Translations under genes and position numbers: made by a program
Notes under the pieces: generated by a model
Database searches by the model: none
What the model was told of the DNA's origin: nothing
Seen by the model: the letters and a program-made list of their open reading frames with translations, nothing else
Origin: Oreohelix idahoensis
Lineage: Eukaryota > Mollusca > Gastropoda > Stylommatophora > Oreohelicidae
NCBI GenBank assembly: GCA_024509875.1
Contig: JAMPIV010022916.1
Coordinates: forward strand, 248,001-312,000
Direction: 5' to 3'
DNA length: 64,000 nucleotides
In this document: positions 36,188 through 48,982 of the stretch, piece after piece
Position numbering within the stretch: position 1 is the first letter of the stretch
How the letters are laid out: the number at the start of each line of letters is the position of its first letter

Positions 36188-38557
36188 TTAATAGCCATAG
36201 TGTGAAGCGCTGTGAGCATTTTCCCAATTGCTCACTCGTCCACTCCCCACTGTTCTTCTGTTAACAATTTGTTTTGGTTTTAACTTAGGCGGATCATCTT
36301 CAATGTCAATGTCAGCCAGCTCCCTAAATGCGGCTTCAAACTGTTCCTGGGTTGACTGGTCTGAGTTTCTATTTTCTCTGGATGCCTTTCTCAGAGTTGC
36401 GAATCTAATTATTTTTGTCGAACACTGTTGGGGGGAAGGTGGATACCTATCCTGTATGTCAACCTTATTATTTTTATTTTCCTTGTTATTGTTAGGCCCA
36501 TATGTTTCAGAATGCTTGGCTGGCATCTGGTTATGATTTTCCCAACTTGGGGACTGTACCTTGCTACATTTTTCACAGGCCCCCACAAATTGTGCAATAT
36601 CAGCGGCTACTTGGGGTCAGTAGAATTTTTCCGATGTCCTTTGACGGGTGATCCCATTTCTCTGGTGTCCACCGTCTGGTACAACATGAGCTTGTGCCAT
36701 CACTTTTTCCCTGTAGGGGGTTGGTAATACCAATTGTCCCTGTTCGTTGGATCCTGCTCTAGCTTTCCTGAAGAGCAGTCCTTCCTTCAAATAAAATTGT
36801 CCTTTCTTAGGGTGTGCATGGCTTGTTGGCAATTTACCAAAGCAAGGTTTTAATGTTTTATCTTTTCCCTGGGCCTGTCTCATCTGCTTATGAGAATAAA
36901 CTAGTGGTGGTTCCTCCTCCGTTCTACTAGGGGTCGACCTGACCTGAAGCGTGGCCATTACCACAGGCTTTACAGGGCTTCCTAGAAAAACATATTTGCT
37001 TCCTAACACCAGCGGGTAATTAGGATCGTCACACACGGCTGCTCTAATCACTCCTTCCACGTACCTTGTCTCTACATTGATCTCGGCTACGGGAAGTGTC
37101 ATGGTGGATATTCCCTTTACGGCCCCTTGTATTTCCACTTTCTCTGTGGTATACTGTTCAGGGGGCACTAGGGTTGCACTCACAACTGAGTCATATTCTA
37201 AACCTGAATCGTAAAGGCACCTAACCTTGGCACCATTACATGTCACTTCTTCACAGATGGGGGGATGTTGAAGATTTATATGATTCTCTGTCAGTTTCTT
37301 CTTCCCCTTGTCCACTGTTATTATGCATGCCGCGTGATATGGAGGAACTTTCCTACCACATTCACTAGTATTATGATTATGCATCCTGCATATTTGACAA
37401 TATTTTCCTTCCTGTCTGAATGGTTTCCTGTTATCATATTTCCTTTCATTGAATTGTGGGGTTTTATTTTTATTATCATAACGTGGCCTATCAAACTGGT
37501 GCTTACCTTTGTTTTGATCTCTATTATCAAATTCATTAAAGTTTTGTGGTGCCTGATAATTGTCTACCTGCCTCTTCTTATTACCTGTTACCTCTGCCTG
37601 AGCTGCTTGATATCTTTCAGCGACATTCAGTAACTCAGCCAGTCTCTCTGCACCTTGTTCCATGAGAAACTTTCTCAGGTCTGGAGCCATGGACTCTCTT
37701 AATTGTTCTATAAGGATCATTTCCTTAAGATCTTGGGTTTTCCCCAGAGAAGTCCATTTCTCCAAGTATGTCTCTATTCGTGCAGAGAACTGGTGATAGG
37801 TTTCACCTGACAGTAGTTTAGCATTCCTAAATTTTTTTCTATAAAATTCACCATTCTTTTCATATCTTAACAAAAGAGCCTGCTTTAGCATGTCATAATT
37901 TTCTTGATCACATCTGCTCATTTTGGCGAAAACTTCATAAGCTGCACCACGAAGCCCTTGTGATAACTTTAAGCTCCAACTTTCTCTCTCTAACCCATAC
38001 GTGGTAGCTAGTAGTTCATATCTATTTAGATAGCTCTCGATATCATCGTCTTTCTCAACAAAATGATCTAAATGAAAGTTCATAGCTGAGGTTGAGGCTC
38101 CCTGACTAGCAGTGGCATCAGAGGTAAAGGGACTGGCACCATTTTCAGGAGCATGGCCTTGAAATTCCAACTCCCTTAGTCGTAACTCGTGCTCCCTTTG
38201 TAATCTCTTATCTTCTGCTTCCCTCTCTGCAGCCAATCGCTTGTCTTCCCTTTCTGCCTCCCTTTCCGCAGCCTGTCTCCGTTCTTCTGCCTCCAATTGT
38301 AACTTCTTAGCCTCAGCCTCCAATTGTAACTTCTTAGCCTCAGCCTCCAATGCCCTAGCCTCTTTGTCAGCCTCAATCTGCAACCTCTTAATTTCTTTTT
38401 CCGCCTCTAACTTTTTTTCAGCCTCAAATTTTCTTTCTTCACGTTCAATATATTTGTCACATTCAGTAGTGACATAAGCAATCATAACTTGCCCGTCCAT
38501 TCCTAACTCTTTCGCAGTCTGCACAGCAGCAGATCGAAATTTTGCCAAGTCGGCCAT
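36188..38557 (-). pseudogene. E1 Gag-protease-integrase-zinc-finger ORF, one in-frame stop, pol core missing
   Basis: Starts at 38557. Residues about 45-135 form a long Glu/Lys/Arg-rich coiled coil with AEAKKLQLE repeats. Residues 160-330 are a Gag capsid-like region (ESYLNRYELLATTYGLE). 387-400 is a CX2CX4HX4C zinc knuckle (CQICRMHNHNTSEC) that would package RNA. Around 450 is the aspartic protease motif LYDSG. From about 590 the protein enters the pre-integrase segment (FYLKEGLLFRKA) and the HHCC zinc finger (HVVPDGGH ... CEKC). An in-frame TGA at 36617-36619 lies inside that finger. After the finger the frame runs on to 36188 without any DDE core, reverse transcriptase or RNase H. It could only move with enzymes from another element. 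Confidence 0.85.
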
Positions 38558-38737
38558 TTTCTACAAGGCAAATGTATACACTATTTAACCAAACAATTTT
38601 ATCTATAAATAATTATCTAAGGACAACCACAGGCACTGAGAGCTCAACCTTATTTTTCCACCCAAGAATACCTTTTTAATTTTTATAATTTCCCGAAGTG
38701 AATTACTCCCAATATATATGCTAGGGGAAGGTTCAAA

Positions 38738-38757
38738 ATCCCGGGAGCGAGACCCCA
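38738..38757 (-). promoter_or_regulatory. E1 primer-binding-site candidate
   Basis: Five bases inside the 5' LTR the minus strand reads TGGGGTCTCGCTCCCGGGAT. It starts with TGG as required to pair with a tRNA 3' CCA. I cannot name the tRNA. Confidence 0.5.
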
Positions 38758-38762
38758 ATATA

Positions 38763-40848
38763 TGTGGTAAAGTGGGATGATATAAATATTTATAGGGGAC
38801 TTAGTGTACTGACTGAGATCAGCTGTGAAGGTATCTGTATCTAATAGTGTGGTGTTTTACAGATGACCTTACTTGTTACAACATTTATACCTCAGTCAGA
38901 CCTATTCTGGAATATTGTGATGACTACGTTGAATGTCTAGGGTTATGATAATGATGAAGTGTAGGTTCACAACAACCAACAGACAAATACACAATTTAAT
39001 TTAATCCACAATACTTTACAACACTGTGACACTCACATACATAGAACACTCTATAAGACTATCTTAAATGAGTCAAGTGTTAAAGTTTAAAAATATATAT
39101 GTATTAATTCCTTCAAATATTAGATATCCTGATTCAACTACAAAGTGAACCAGGAATCACAATCAAATGTAATCACAAGTTATATGTACACAATTTATAG
39201 ATAGAATCTTTGTATTGACATATATTATTATTGCAATATGTGTGTAAGTTGTGCTGTAGTACTCTGAGGTAATACTGGCTTTTCAAGCTAGGTGGTTGTG
39301 TGTCATCATGACTTCAAGTGTTTGTTTCTCGTGGACATAATATTGGGAAAGTTCACAGTTTCTTTTTATTTGAAACTAATAAATGTCCCTCTAGATTTAA
39401 GGTAGAGTCACTGTTAGAGGGGTAAACACAAGATCGAGCTGCTCTGGCCACAGAATCTTATCTTCTGTGAGGGCGGCAGGAAACAGTCTCCACTGCTCGC
39501 TTGCTTCACCGTGTTCTTGAGACACCAAACAGGTCGATATATTGACTAAGGAGTCTGCTACCAGCCTCTGGATTCAGCAAAACTCAGACCAGGTGCTGCT
39601 TTTAATATGTTAGTACCACTGTCCCTGAAACAAGAAGGTTGTACCTCCTACTTCAGAACTAATTTATAATCTATTTCCACACTGAGCACAATACATAACA
39701 AACACCGAGTTCAGCGCGGTAGGCCAACTGTTAGCTTCTCATGTAATAACATTCACCAGTATTCCTCTCCTTAATGATTACAACGCCTCTGCAATTTCAG
39801 CTGTAATTCCTTCTATACAATAAGATAGGTATCATAGTACTATTGGCAATCCCATGCAGTTATACTACTCTCCGACAAGTTTTGTTCAGGTTGGAGCAAT
39901 ATCTAGGCTTTGCCTCATGTTTGCTACTGAACCACACACATATACAGACATAAATTATCAATTCACATTCAATTTTCATCTAAAAGATATCAAATATTTC
40001 TAGCTTACCACAATTCATGGAAATAATACACAAAATACGTTGACTGGCAATGAGTTATGGCACAATTCCGATCTGCCTCTGTCCCAGGCTTTCATAAGAA
40101 AAATATGAGCTGGATCTCAACGCACTTGCTTCTCAGTAAGTTTATTTTAAAAATGTGGCACTGAACAGACGCTCCTAATTGACTATATCAAATGGTCTAA
40201 CCAATAGGACCATGTTTACAAAAGTATTTGAAAAAACGTACCCTTCCTACCGTTTCCCGTAACAACCAAAAATAGTATCTGCAATCGACTAATCATGTTA
40301 AGGCTTACATATTCTTCTAGCCAATGAAATCGGATTTAACTTGTTGGCATATTTCCCGTAAAATAGTGGTTTCAAAACATGCCACTGAGCAATTATGATT
40401 TGGTGCTGTCAGACAACCTCACTATTTTATTTTGGCTATAATTTGTTAATTCCTAGACTATTTGCGTAACACTTAACATATTCTTTGTCAGCAAGTCCTA
40501 AGGCACCCAAATATATAAGTTTTAATGGAGCTAAGTGGCTGCGTTCAAAATATGTATTCTAGGATAGTCGTGTATTTGTTTTTTTTTATTTTTTATTGTT
40601 TTAGAACCGCCACCTGTCCTGCCTTTTCGACTGTTCTGTCAGTATAAAGTCAGGATTTCAGACGTAAAACAGTAGAGTGTCATGTTTCCTAATAAGCATT
40701 AAACATGTTTTTTAAAACCTAACCGTGTATTGGTAGTGTTTTTTATCACTGTCTATTTGAAAAAAAAGTTAGTGCTTCATGCCTTTCGCGTTGGGGGTGG
40801 CATTAATATTAATCGCGAGACTGTGGTAGTATTGCATGCGTTCCTCCT

Positions 40849-40909
<61 letters not shown>

Positions 40910-41232
40910 AAGCTCGTCTGTTAGTTACGCAGTGTATAAAATGAAATTAATGGAATATTATTCCAGGTCATTACGCAGTGTGTGTATCTCAAGGTTTTCT
41001 AGAAACACAGTACCGGTTTTATTTTTTTGAAACGCGTGTATGCTGCTGTAGGCTTTCCTATCAAACGTGAAAGCGTTACAATATGCAGACGAAATAGAAA
41101 AAGGGGGATTTTTGTAAGCCATTGTGACAGCACTGGTCTTTTACCATTCTTCTTTCCTTTTATTGAATTAATTCGTTAGGCTTTACATTTACCTTTTAAT
41201 TTAGATAATTGGATTTAGAATGTTTCACGACA
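38763..41232 (-). repeat. E1 5' LTR (2470 bp)
   Basis: TGTGGTAAAG to TTTCACGACA. It contains a 50-bp (TC)n run at 40852-40905 that accounts for most of the length difference from the 3' LTR. The promoter and polyadenylation signals of the element should lie here, but I could not place them with confidence. Confidence 0.95.
40852..40905. repeat. (TC)n microsatellite within E1 5' LTR
   Basis: Pure CT repeats, expanded relative to the short run in the other LTR. Confidence 0.95.
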
Positions 41233-42460
41233 ACGACACAGGAACAGCAAACAGGTTGGCACAACAATATCATATACGTATAACAGTAGTCTACAGTTTT
41301 AAATCGGCATTCATGTTGCATGACAGCATAATGGAATCTCAGTAGACAAGCATTCAGTGATTCCAATACAGTCTTTACTGACAGAGCACGTCAGTTCATA
41401 AATAATATATTCAAAATGGTTCCTAGACCTAACCTCGTCTAGCGAAGATTCATATGGATAAAGTTCAGCACATATTTCTTTGATAATAATATTGAACCAC
41501 TAATAGTGGGTTCTCTTCTGTAGCAGTGATCTCTGGACTCATCAGGTGATAGTAAGGGGAATCCCTGTTCTCTCCTCGATGATTGGAAAATATGGAACTC
41601 AAAATGGCTTCTCCTCCCAGTGAGTTGTCGCTCACCCAGGATACAAACTATGAAGCACAATCAAAGCTGATCATACATTAAATGTCCTCATCGCTTTGTA
41701 GATTCCACCATTTCTACAATTGACTTCATCACATAATATGGTGCTGCTAGGTATGAATGTCATCTTCATCTGGCTAATATTCGTCTAACCGTACAACCGT
41801 ACGACTGCTCATCGAATACAATGACTCAGGAAAAGTTCATAAGAAATGCGTCTTTACCTTGGTATCAGAAATACACTAGAATATGATTCTGCCCTTCCTC
41901 GGCAGTAAGAATGAACACTGGGGTGAATAATACATGGTATATCTAAAGAGACTACCTCTTTCCCCATTAATATAGAGATCACTTTTTCCGGCGACAGGCC
42001 GCTACAAAAAATTCAGCACCCAACAGGGCGGAACCTTCGCACGTCGACATAGCCACACATCCGCCGAACAACCTATGACCCCGAGTTCGACACCGAAGAT
42101 ATAGTTCGACTTAGACATACAAAGATATTAAGATATAAGACAGTCTCGTCCTACATAGACAAGAAATACACATAGATTCGGGCCATAGATATTCTGAAGC
42201 AAGAACAATCTATTTCTAACCAAACAAAGAATAGATTGCTGTAAACCTAGATCCCTACGCTGAGTTCGATCTTCAGGAATGATACAAGAACAGATAACTC
42301 ACAGAATGAATACACATCGACTAATCTGAGTTCTGTCCCTTAGACTGATAATCGTGAATTCAAAGATAAATATATTTTTATCAGACAAATAATTACATTT
42401 TTCATTTGTATGCGTAACAACCGTAATCTGTGCGCCCCACAAAAGAATATGTGCGCAACA

Positions 42461-42480
42461 GATTACCACACCCCCCGGGG
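42461..42480 (-). promoter_or_regulatory. E2 polypurine tract candidate
   Basis: The minus strand reads CCCCGGGGGGTGTGGTAATC up to the 3' LTR, a G-rich tract at the expected plus-strand priming position. Confidence 0.55.
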
Positions 42481-42929
42481 AAAAAAAATGAAAATCATTT
42501 TTTTTTCATCTGAGAGCAACATACAATAGGCTCACAACGCACAAATACTGCGCAGACGAGAAATATCTGGAATTTATAAGCCAAATTACGGCAAAGTCGA
42601 AACATAGATCGACTGGTGAGAATACATCTCAACCTCTCAGAGAAAGCATTTCTCTTAGGCATAAATGTTTCCAGGGAGGTGTCACCAACGCATACTACCA
42701 TACTTGCAATGACACAATGCATATAACAATTTCATATTTAAGCACTATAAGTACATGATTGACAAAAAAGAAAAATCATCAACGAGTATCGGTGAATATG
42801 TATATCAATGAACGTAGTGATATTAGTGATACAATCACTATATTTACAAATTACAATGTGTATTTATCTTGATATAGAAAAGATAACTGTTGTAGAGTTG
42901 GAAGTGTTAAGAAGTCCAAGACCCAACAG
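42481..42929 (-). other. E2 3' untranslated region
   Basis: About 450 bp between the pol stop and the polypurine tract; no ORF recognised. Confidence 0.6.
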
Positions 42930-45900
42930 TTAGGTGGAATCATGTGGGCATCTAGACAAAATGTCTGCCATCACATTATCTGATCCACGGATAGCTCGTA
43001 CCGAAAAATGAAAAGGTTGAAGAGCAATTGCATATCAAGTAGACCTCGAGCTCTTTAAATTCTTACTCTGTATAGCCGTAAGAGCTTTCTGATCGGTTTC
43101 TACTATGAAATGTGCGCCTAGAAGGAATCTTTGTAGTTTGAGTATTGACCAAACCATAGCCAATAGTTCACGGTCTAAAACCGAATAATTCCTTTCTGCC
43201 GCATTAAGTTTTCTGGAGATATACATTACAGGATGCAGAGTTCCAGAGTACTCTTGCATTAGTGCCGCTCCAATCCCAGTGGATGAAGCGTCACTACGAA
43301 GAACAAATGTCTTATCAGTAGTAGGTAACACTAAAATAGGTGGTGTTGAAAACAAAGTTTTGATCTTATCCAAAGAGGATTGGCATTCCTGTGACCAGTG
43401 GACCATATTAGGCTACCCTTTCTTTAGTAGTGTAGAAAGAGGTGCCATGATAGAGGATAGATTCGGAATGAATCTTCCATAAAATTGAATAAGACCTAAG
43501 AGACTTCGTACTTGCTTTTTAGTCTTAGGAATAGAGATGTTAAGTATCTTAGTGATATTATGGTCCTCTGTCTTTAGGAAACCATGACCAACTCGATGGC
43601 CTAGGAAAGAAATTTCGCTAAAACCAATGCAGGCTTTAGAGGGTTTCGCTGTCAGGTTATACTCGCGTAGAGTAGATAGTAATTCAACTAACCCCGAATA
43701 GTGATCTTCCCAAGTATCGCTGAAAAGACAGATGTCGTCTAGGTACGCGATGACATCTGACCGATAAGATAGGATTCGACGCATCATGCGTACGAATGTA
43801 GCTGGTGCGTTCATAAGGCCGAAAGGCATGAAATTCCATTGAAAAAGGCCTCTAGGTGTAGAAAAAACCGTAATTGGTTTGGCGCGTTCAGATAAAGGAA
43901 CTTGCTAATATCCTTTAGACAAATCAAGTTTAGTGAAAAAATGAGATTTAGAAAGCCTAGTAAGTAGCTCTTCTAGTAAAGGCATAGGTTCAGCATCAAA
44001 CTTCGTAACTTGATTCAATTTGCGATAGTCAACGCAAAGACGTATGTTATTGTCTTTTTTCCGAACAATAACCATCGGCGAAGAATATGCAGAAGTGGAT
44101 GGTTCAATTATTTTTAAATCTATCATCTCATCCAACTCCTTCTCAACCTGTGCTTGAAAATGTATAGGGATAGGATAAGGTCTGACCCTAATAGGATTAT
44201 GGTCAGTTAGAATAATGTCATGTTCAATAACATGAGTTTGTCCAGGGATGTCAGTAAGGACATCCTGAAATGTTTGTAACATAGCCGAAACTTGTCGCTG
44301 TTCTCCTAGAGATAAATCAGGAGAGACAGTAACATTTTTCCATGATTCACTCGAATGAAGTGGAATCATCGGAAGCGGAAGATTGACATCCGAAAAACTT
44401 GTTTCCTCATCCTGTATTACGGACAGTGATGAGTAATGACCATGTTGGACTGGTGAATCATCCGTTGCCTGGAAAATAGGCTGTAAATAATCCGGACGTT
44501 CATGGAATTCCGTAAGCATATTGATGTGGAAGGTTTTATGCTTTCCATCAATATCGACAATGTAGTCAACATCGGAAATTTTCGAGATTATATCGTATGG
44601 ACCTTTCCAAGAAATAAGAAGTCTGTTTTCCCTACAAGGTAGCAAAACTAATGCTTTGTCACCAGGACAAAGTTGTCGTAAGGTTCTTTTCTTATTGGCA
44701 AATTGTCTTGCCTTCTGCTTAGCAAATTTAGAAGAAGTTGCCAATTTGCATGCTTCGATAATCTTTTGTCTCAGCGCGATGACATATTCGTAAGAAGATT
44801 TTGTGTCATCGGTAATATTATCAGCGGTTATGAGATCATGAAGCAAAGACATAGGGCCGCGCGGTCGCGCGCCAAAGACAAGTTCAAAGGGAGAAAATCC
44901 TGTATGTTCATTGGGAACCTCTCTGTAAGCGAAGAGGGCCGCGGGTAAAACCCTGTCCCAATCTTGAGGATGATCCTCAGTTATCTTCCCTAGTAAGTTT
45001 GTGAGTGTTCTATTTAGCCGTTCGACCATCCCATTGGACAAAGGATGATAGATACTACTCAAAGATCTCTCTATCTGCAGAGTCGACATCACTTGAGACA
45101 TGGTATCCGATATTAGTTGGGTGCCATGGTCTGATAATATTTCTCCGGGGAATCCCAGACGAGAAAATATAAGCCAAAGAGCATCTGCAATGTCAGCAGT
45201 AGTAATGCTCTTCAGAGGAATAGCCTCTGGCCAACGTGTGCACATGTCCACACACGTTAAGATAAACTGATGTCCTCTAGCAGATTTGATCTTAAATGGA
45301 CCAATGATGTCTATCGCCATTTTCGGAAATGGTCGAATAGGAATGTCTGCAGCCTGAATAGGTGCAGCATGGCGTGGACCTTTGGATTTGACTTCTTGAC
45401 ATACTATACAAGATCGACAATAAATTTGAATGTCCTTGTTCACAAAAGGCCAAAAGAAAGCCGCAAGAACTCTTGACTTTGTACGGGAAAAACCCATATG
45501 TCCAGCACACTGAGAGTCATGAGCGTGCTGCAAAATTTTAACTCTCAAATTCTTGGGAACAAGAATCTGAGAATGACTTGACTTAGTGGAGTCTTGCACC
45601 ATACGTACAAGTACGCCATTCTTCATTGTAATCCAAGATTTACGCTTTGTATCTTTATTCGGATCACCTTTCGTTGCAAGAGTGAAGAATTTCTTTAGAG
45701 TCGGATCATCTTCTTGCTGTTTTATAAACGAGTCACGAGAAATTACCAAGGGATCATCTTGGTTATGCACTTCATTATCTTCAATAGATGAAGTTTGAGG
45801 CATATTAAGAGTCTGAGCTCTAGTGACTACAGCATTAGTAGTTTGCATATTTTGTTTTTCCCACCCGGAAATTTGTTGCGGAGTGCATTCTTTGACTCCG

Positions 45901-47811
45901 TGAATACGACCGATGATAAGATCAGCGATCGGATTCGGCAGAAGACATGCGTGTACATCTCCTGTAAAGAAAGGAGTAGCAATCCTAATGATAGCAGTAG
46001 AGTATTTCTCTAAGGTGCCGCCAAATGTTACACATTTGACTACTTTTCCAGTGGCACGAGAAGGATCTACAAGCGACTGTCTAACACCAATTGTGGTGCA
46101 TCCAGAATCAAAAAGAACTGAGACTGGATTCTCATTTACTAAACCTTTATGTAAGACAAGAGAACCTCTTCCATCATGCGCGACTGACGCAGGAAGAGCG
46201 GGAAGAGGATGGCCACAACTTAAAGTGGACACCATAGTTGGTTCAAATAATGTTTTGCATTGGGGGCACTGAGATGCTCTCCCAAAATCAAAAGCGGAAC
46301 ATGCCATATTATTAGCATCATTATTATCTTTAGTCTGTTTATAGGCTTCATGTGACTCTTGCTGTGCAGAATTTGCCTGATAATGTGATTTATGTTTTTT
46401 GTATTGTGATCTACCTCTATTATTATTGCCTCTGTAATCATTATTATTTCCTCTATTGTAACCCCTATTTGGGTTTGAGTCATAGTTCTCATGGTTACCA
46501 TTATCATATTCATTATAATAAGTATCTCTATAATTATGATCTTGTTGTCTCCATGATGGATGACTTGGATAGTTTCTATAATGACTTCCTCTGCGGAAAT
46601 TTCTATAATTATGACCACCTCTGAATTGAGGGCTGTCGGCTCGTCTCCAGTTCTTCGCAGAAGAGCCCTGAAATGATTGGTTACCTTGGTTTTGATAACT
46701 ATTATGGTTACCCTTTTTATCAAACCTGTTTTGTGGTCCCTGAAATTTGTGTGAATAATTAGGGTTGTATGGTGCTGCTGATGCAACTGGCATACTTTCT
46801 TTAACCTTAGCATTGCTAAAAGCTACGTCCGGATGAGCCGTGACGTATTGGGTACAATATTCTTCCATTTCTTTTAGTGTCTTGGGTTTACGCTCATGTA
46901 GGAATTCAAGGAATGGTTTATTTATACTTGACATAATCTTGTCCCTGAGCAACAAGTCCATAAGGGCTTCATATGTCTTTTCTGTTTTGGACAACTCAAT
47001 CCAACGATTAAATGTAAGACGTGTCCTTGCAATGAATTCTGAGAATTCTACCCCTGATTTAGGTACCATTTTCTTAAACAAAATACGGTAACCTTCCTGT
47101 GTTAATTGATATTTTTTCAATAAAGCTGCTCTAATAACATCATAATTATCCTTGTCAGCCTCTTCAACCAAACTTAAACTAGTCAGAGAATCACCTTTCA
47201 AATTTTCTGATAACTGGTTAGCATATTGTGATTTATCCACATTATGTGCTCGACAAGAACGTTCAAAACGATCCAGCCAGAATGTAATATCGTCACTGGA
47301 AGGATTGAACGCTGGAACCTTGACCTTATAAGTAAAGGGTTTACCACTATTACCATTTGACTGATTAACATTACTCATATTTGTCAATTTCAATTTTTCT
47401 AACTCAAATGCTAAAAGTTCTTTTTGATGTTCATGTTCTCTCATTGCTTTTCTCTCCTCAGCCTCAGCTTCTAATCTCTTTTGTTCAGCCTCAGCTTCTC
47501 TTTCTACTCTTTTTTTGTTCAGCTTCTTTGTCTAATCTCTTTTGTTCAGCTTCTTTGTTTTGTTTTTCCATTTCCATTTGGAATCTCTTTTCCTCAACCT
47601 GCAGCTGCAATTTCTTTTGTTCAAATTCTAATTCCAATCTTCTATCCTCACTTTTTTGTTTTTTCTCTTCAGCCTTCAGTTTTTCAGCCTTCAGTTTTTC
47701 AATTTCCAATTTTTGTGCTTTTTCATATTGACTGGTAGCATACTCAGCCAACTTATCTCCAGCCTTGCCTAGGGATTTCCCTATCTCAATGAAGTAATCT
47801 AAAGTCGACAT
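42930..47811 (-). pseudogene. E2 Gag-protease-integrase-reverse transcriptase-RNase H polyprotein, three stops and one frameshift
   Basis: One long reading frame on the minus strand. It starts at 47811 with MSTLDYFIEIGKSLG and a Lys/Glu coiled coil. A 1-base indel in a T-run near 47470-47515 moves it to the main frame. Counting from 47444: Gag capsid-like region residues 40-205, Asn/Arg/Tyr-rich nucleocapsid-like region 220-370, CPQC...LSCGH motif 392-412, protease LFDSG at 446, integrase HHCC about 640-685 and D, D, E near 712, 772 and 808, GPY/F module about 945-980. Only then comes reverse transcriptase (RLCVDYRKLNQ, FGLMNAPATF, YLDD) and RNase H (RSDASSTGIG, DRELLAM). In-frame stops lie at 43905-43907, 43413-43415 and 43035-43037; the natural TAA is at 42930-42932. 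Usual Ty3/gypsy order puts integrase last. Confidence 0.93.
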
Positions 47812-48963
47812 AATGTATACCAATATGTGACTAGATACCTGAAATAGCAATAATGAAATCTATCTCCAAATAAATGGCAACAAGCTCTTAATAGCTTGAA
47901 TAATCAGCTCCTTTATCCCAATCTCTGTGGGAAACAAGCCTTCAAATAAGGTCTTGTATAATCAACTGTGTACCTATAATAACAACAATTAGTCATCAGC
48001 TGATTATTTCTTATAAGTTCACTACACAGCTAGTAGTGTATGATCAAGTATATTTTATAGTATATGTCAACCAACAACATACATAAAGTACAAATAAGAA
48101 AGACAATACGAAAACATTTGCAGAAATCAAATAAATCAAATAGGGAAATCAATGAAAATAATCACAGAATCTGTGATGACAACTGCAAGGGAATAAACAA
48201 AACAAATGACGTCACAGTATATAAATATAAATGTGTATAGAACTAAATGAAAGGAAAAGTTAGACCTACAAATACAAAAAAATCAAAACTAAACTAAAGA
48301 AAGCGAAAAATAACGAAAACAAAACTGCACATATCGTCACAGCTAACAACAAATAGCAACAGATGTTGCATGCAAATTTTCAATTAAGAAAATTGCTCCC
48401 TTCAGAACACTAATATAACCCCTCTATGACGTGGGAAATGTTATACTAGTCACCTCACCAACAAAAAATATAAACAACTATTACATATAAACATAAAAAT
48501 ATATATAAAATACATGTATCAATACATACATCATATAATGAATTGTGATGTAGATTGATTGTGTTGCAGAGTAGGCTCAGTTGTAATAGTACAGTTGTCA
48601 ATGACAATAAACTGCAACTTTAATAACAATTAATTTTGGCCTAACTATTACAAATTTAATCACAATAGAAGCTCCACCGTTGATGTGTACAATAACTAAC
48701 AAATGTAGGACTTCTCAGCTCAATAGTACTTCATTTCCTGCCAAAACAGTTAAATATTCACTTGATCCACCTGTTCTCTATAATGTAGTCTGTACAGCGA
48801 AAAATGTCAACAAGCGCTGACCTAGATTCAGTATTCGCTTCATAGGTCACGTGAGGAACTGTCAATCAAGTGTAGACTATCACTGCTGGTGTGTCGTATC
48901 AGCCACAGGAAACGGTCTGGTATCAGTAGTCTGTTGACTTCTCAATTTCTGCGAGGTCAAACC
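47812..48963 (-). other. E2 5' leader
   Basis: About 1.15 kb between primer-binding site and the gag start codon, AT-rich and without a recognisable ORF. Its gag-proximal half is clearly related to 61380-62125 upstream of the E4 gag. Confidence 0.75.
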
Positions 48964-48981
48964 CAGAAAGCTGGCCCACCA
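48964..48981 (-). promoter_or_regulatory. E2 primer-binding-site candidate
   Basis: One base inside the 5' LTR the minus strand reads TGGTGGGCCAGCTTTCTG. It begins with TGG, complementary to tRNA CCA. tRNA identity unknown. Confidence 0.55.
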
Positions 48982-48982
48982 G

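Larger units (their letters stand above)
32930..41232 (-). mobile_element. Ty3/gypsy LTR retrotransposon E1, internally deleted
   Basis: 8303 bp with TG...CA LTRs of 2434 and 2470 bp and a 5-bp duplication ACGAC. It is inserted in the left LTR of E2. Genes are on the minus strand, so the right LTR is the 5' one. Internal region is only 3399 bp: gag, protease and the integrase zinc finger remain; integrase core, reverse transcriptase and RNase H are gone. LTRs differ by about 1% plus a TC-tract expansion, so it is a recent insertion of a defective or non-autonomous copy. Confidence 0.92.
32306..42460 (-). repeat. E2 3' LTR, split by a SINE and by E1
   Basis: LTR sequence is found at 32306-32400, 32771-32929 and 41238-42460. 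The gaps are the SINE (32401-32757, plus its duplicated target) and E1 (32930-41232, plus its duplicated target). The sum is 1477 bp, matching the 1478-bp right LTR. Confidence 0.95.

Noticed and set aside
36228..37633. Plus-strand ORFs with many hydrophobic residues opposite E1 gag
   Set aside because: Antisense shadows of the charged coiled-coil and basic regions of the E1 protein.
43035..47444. Endogenous retrovirus with an envelope gene
   Set aside because: No ORF with signal peptide, fusion region or membrane anchor lies between RNase H and the 3' LTR; only 450 bp of noncoding sequence.
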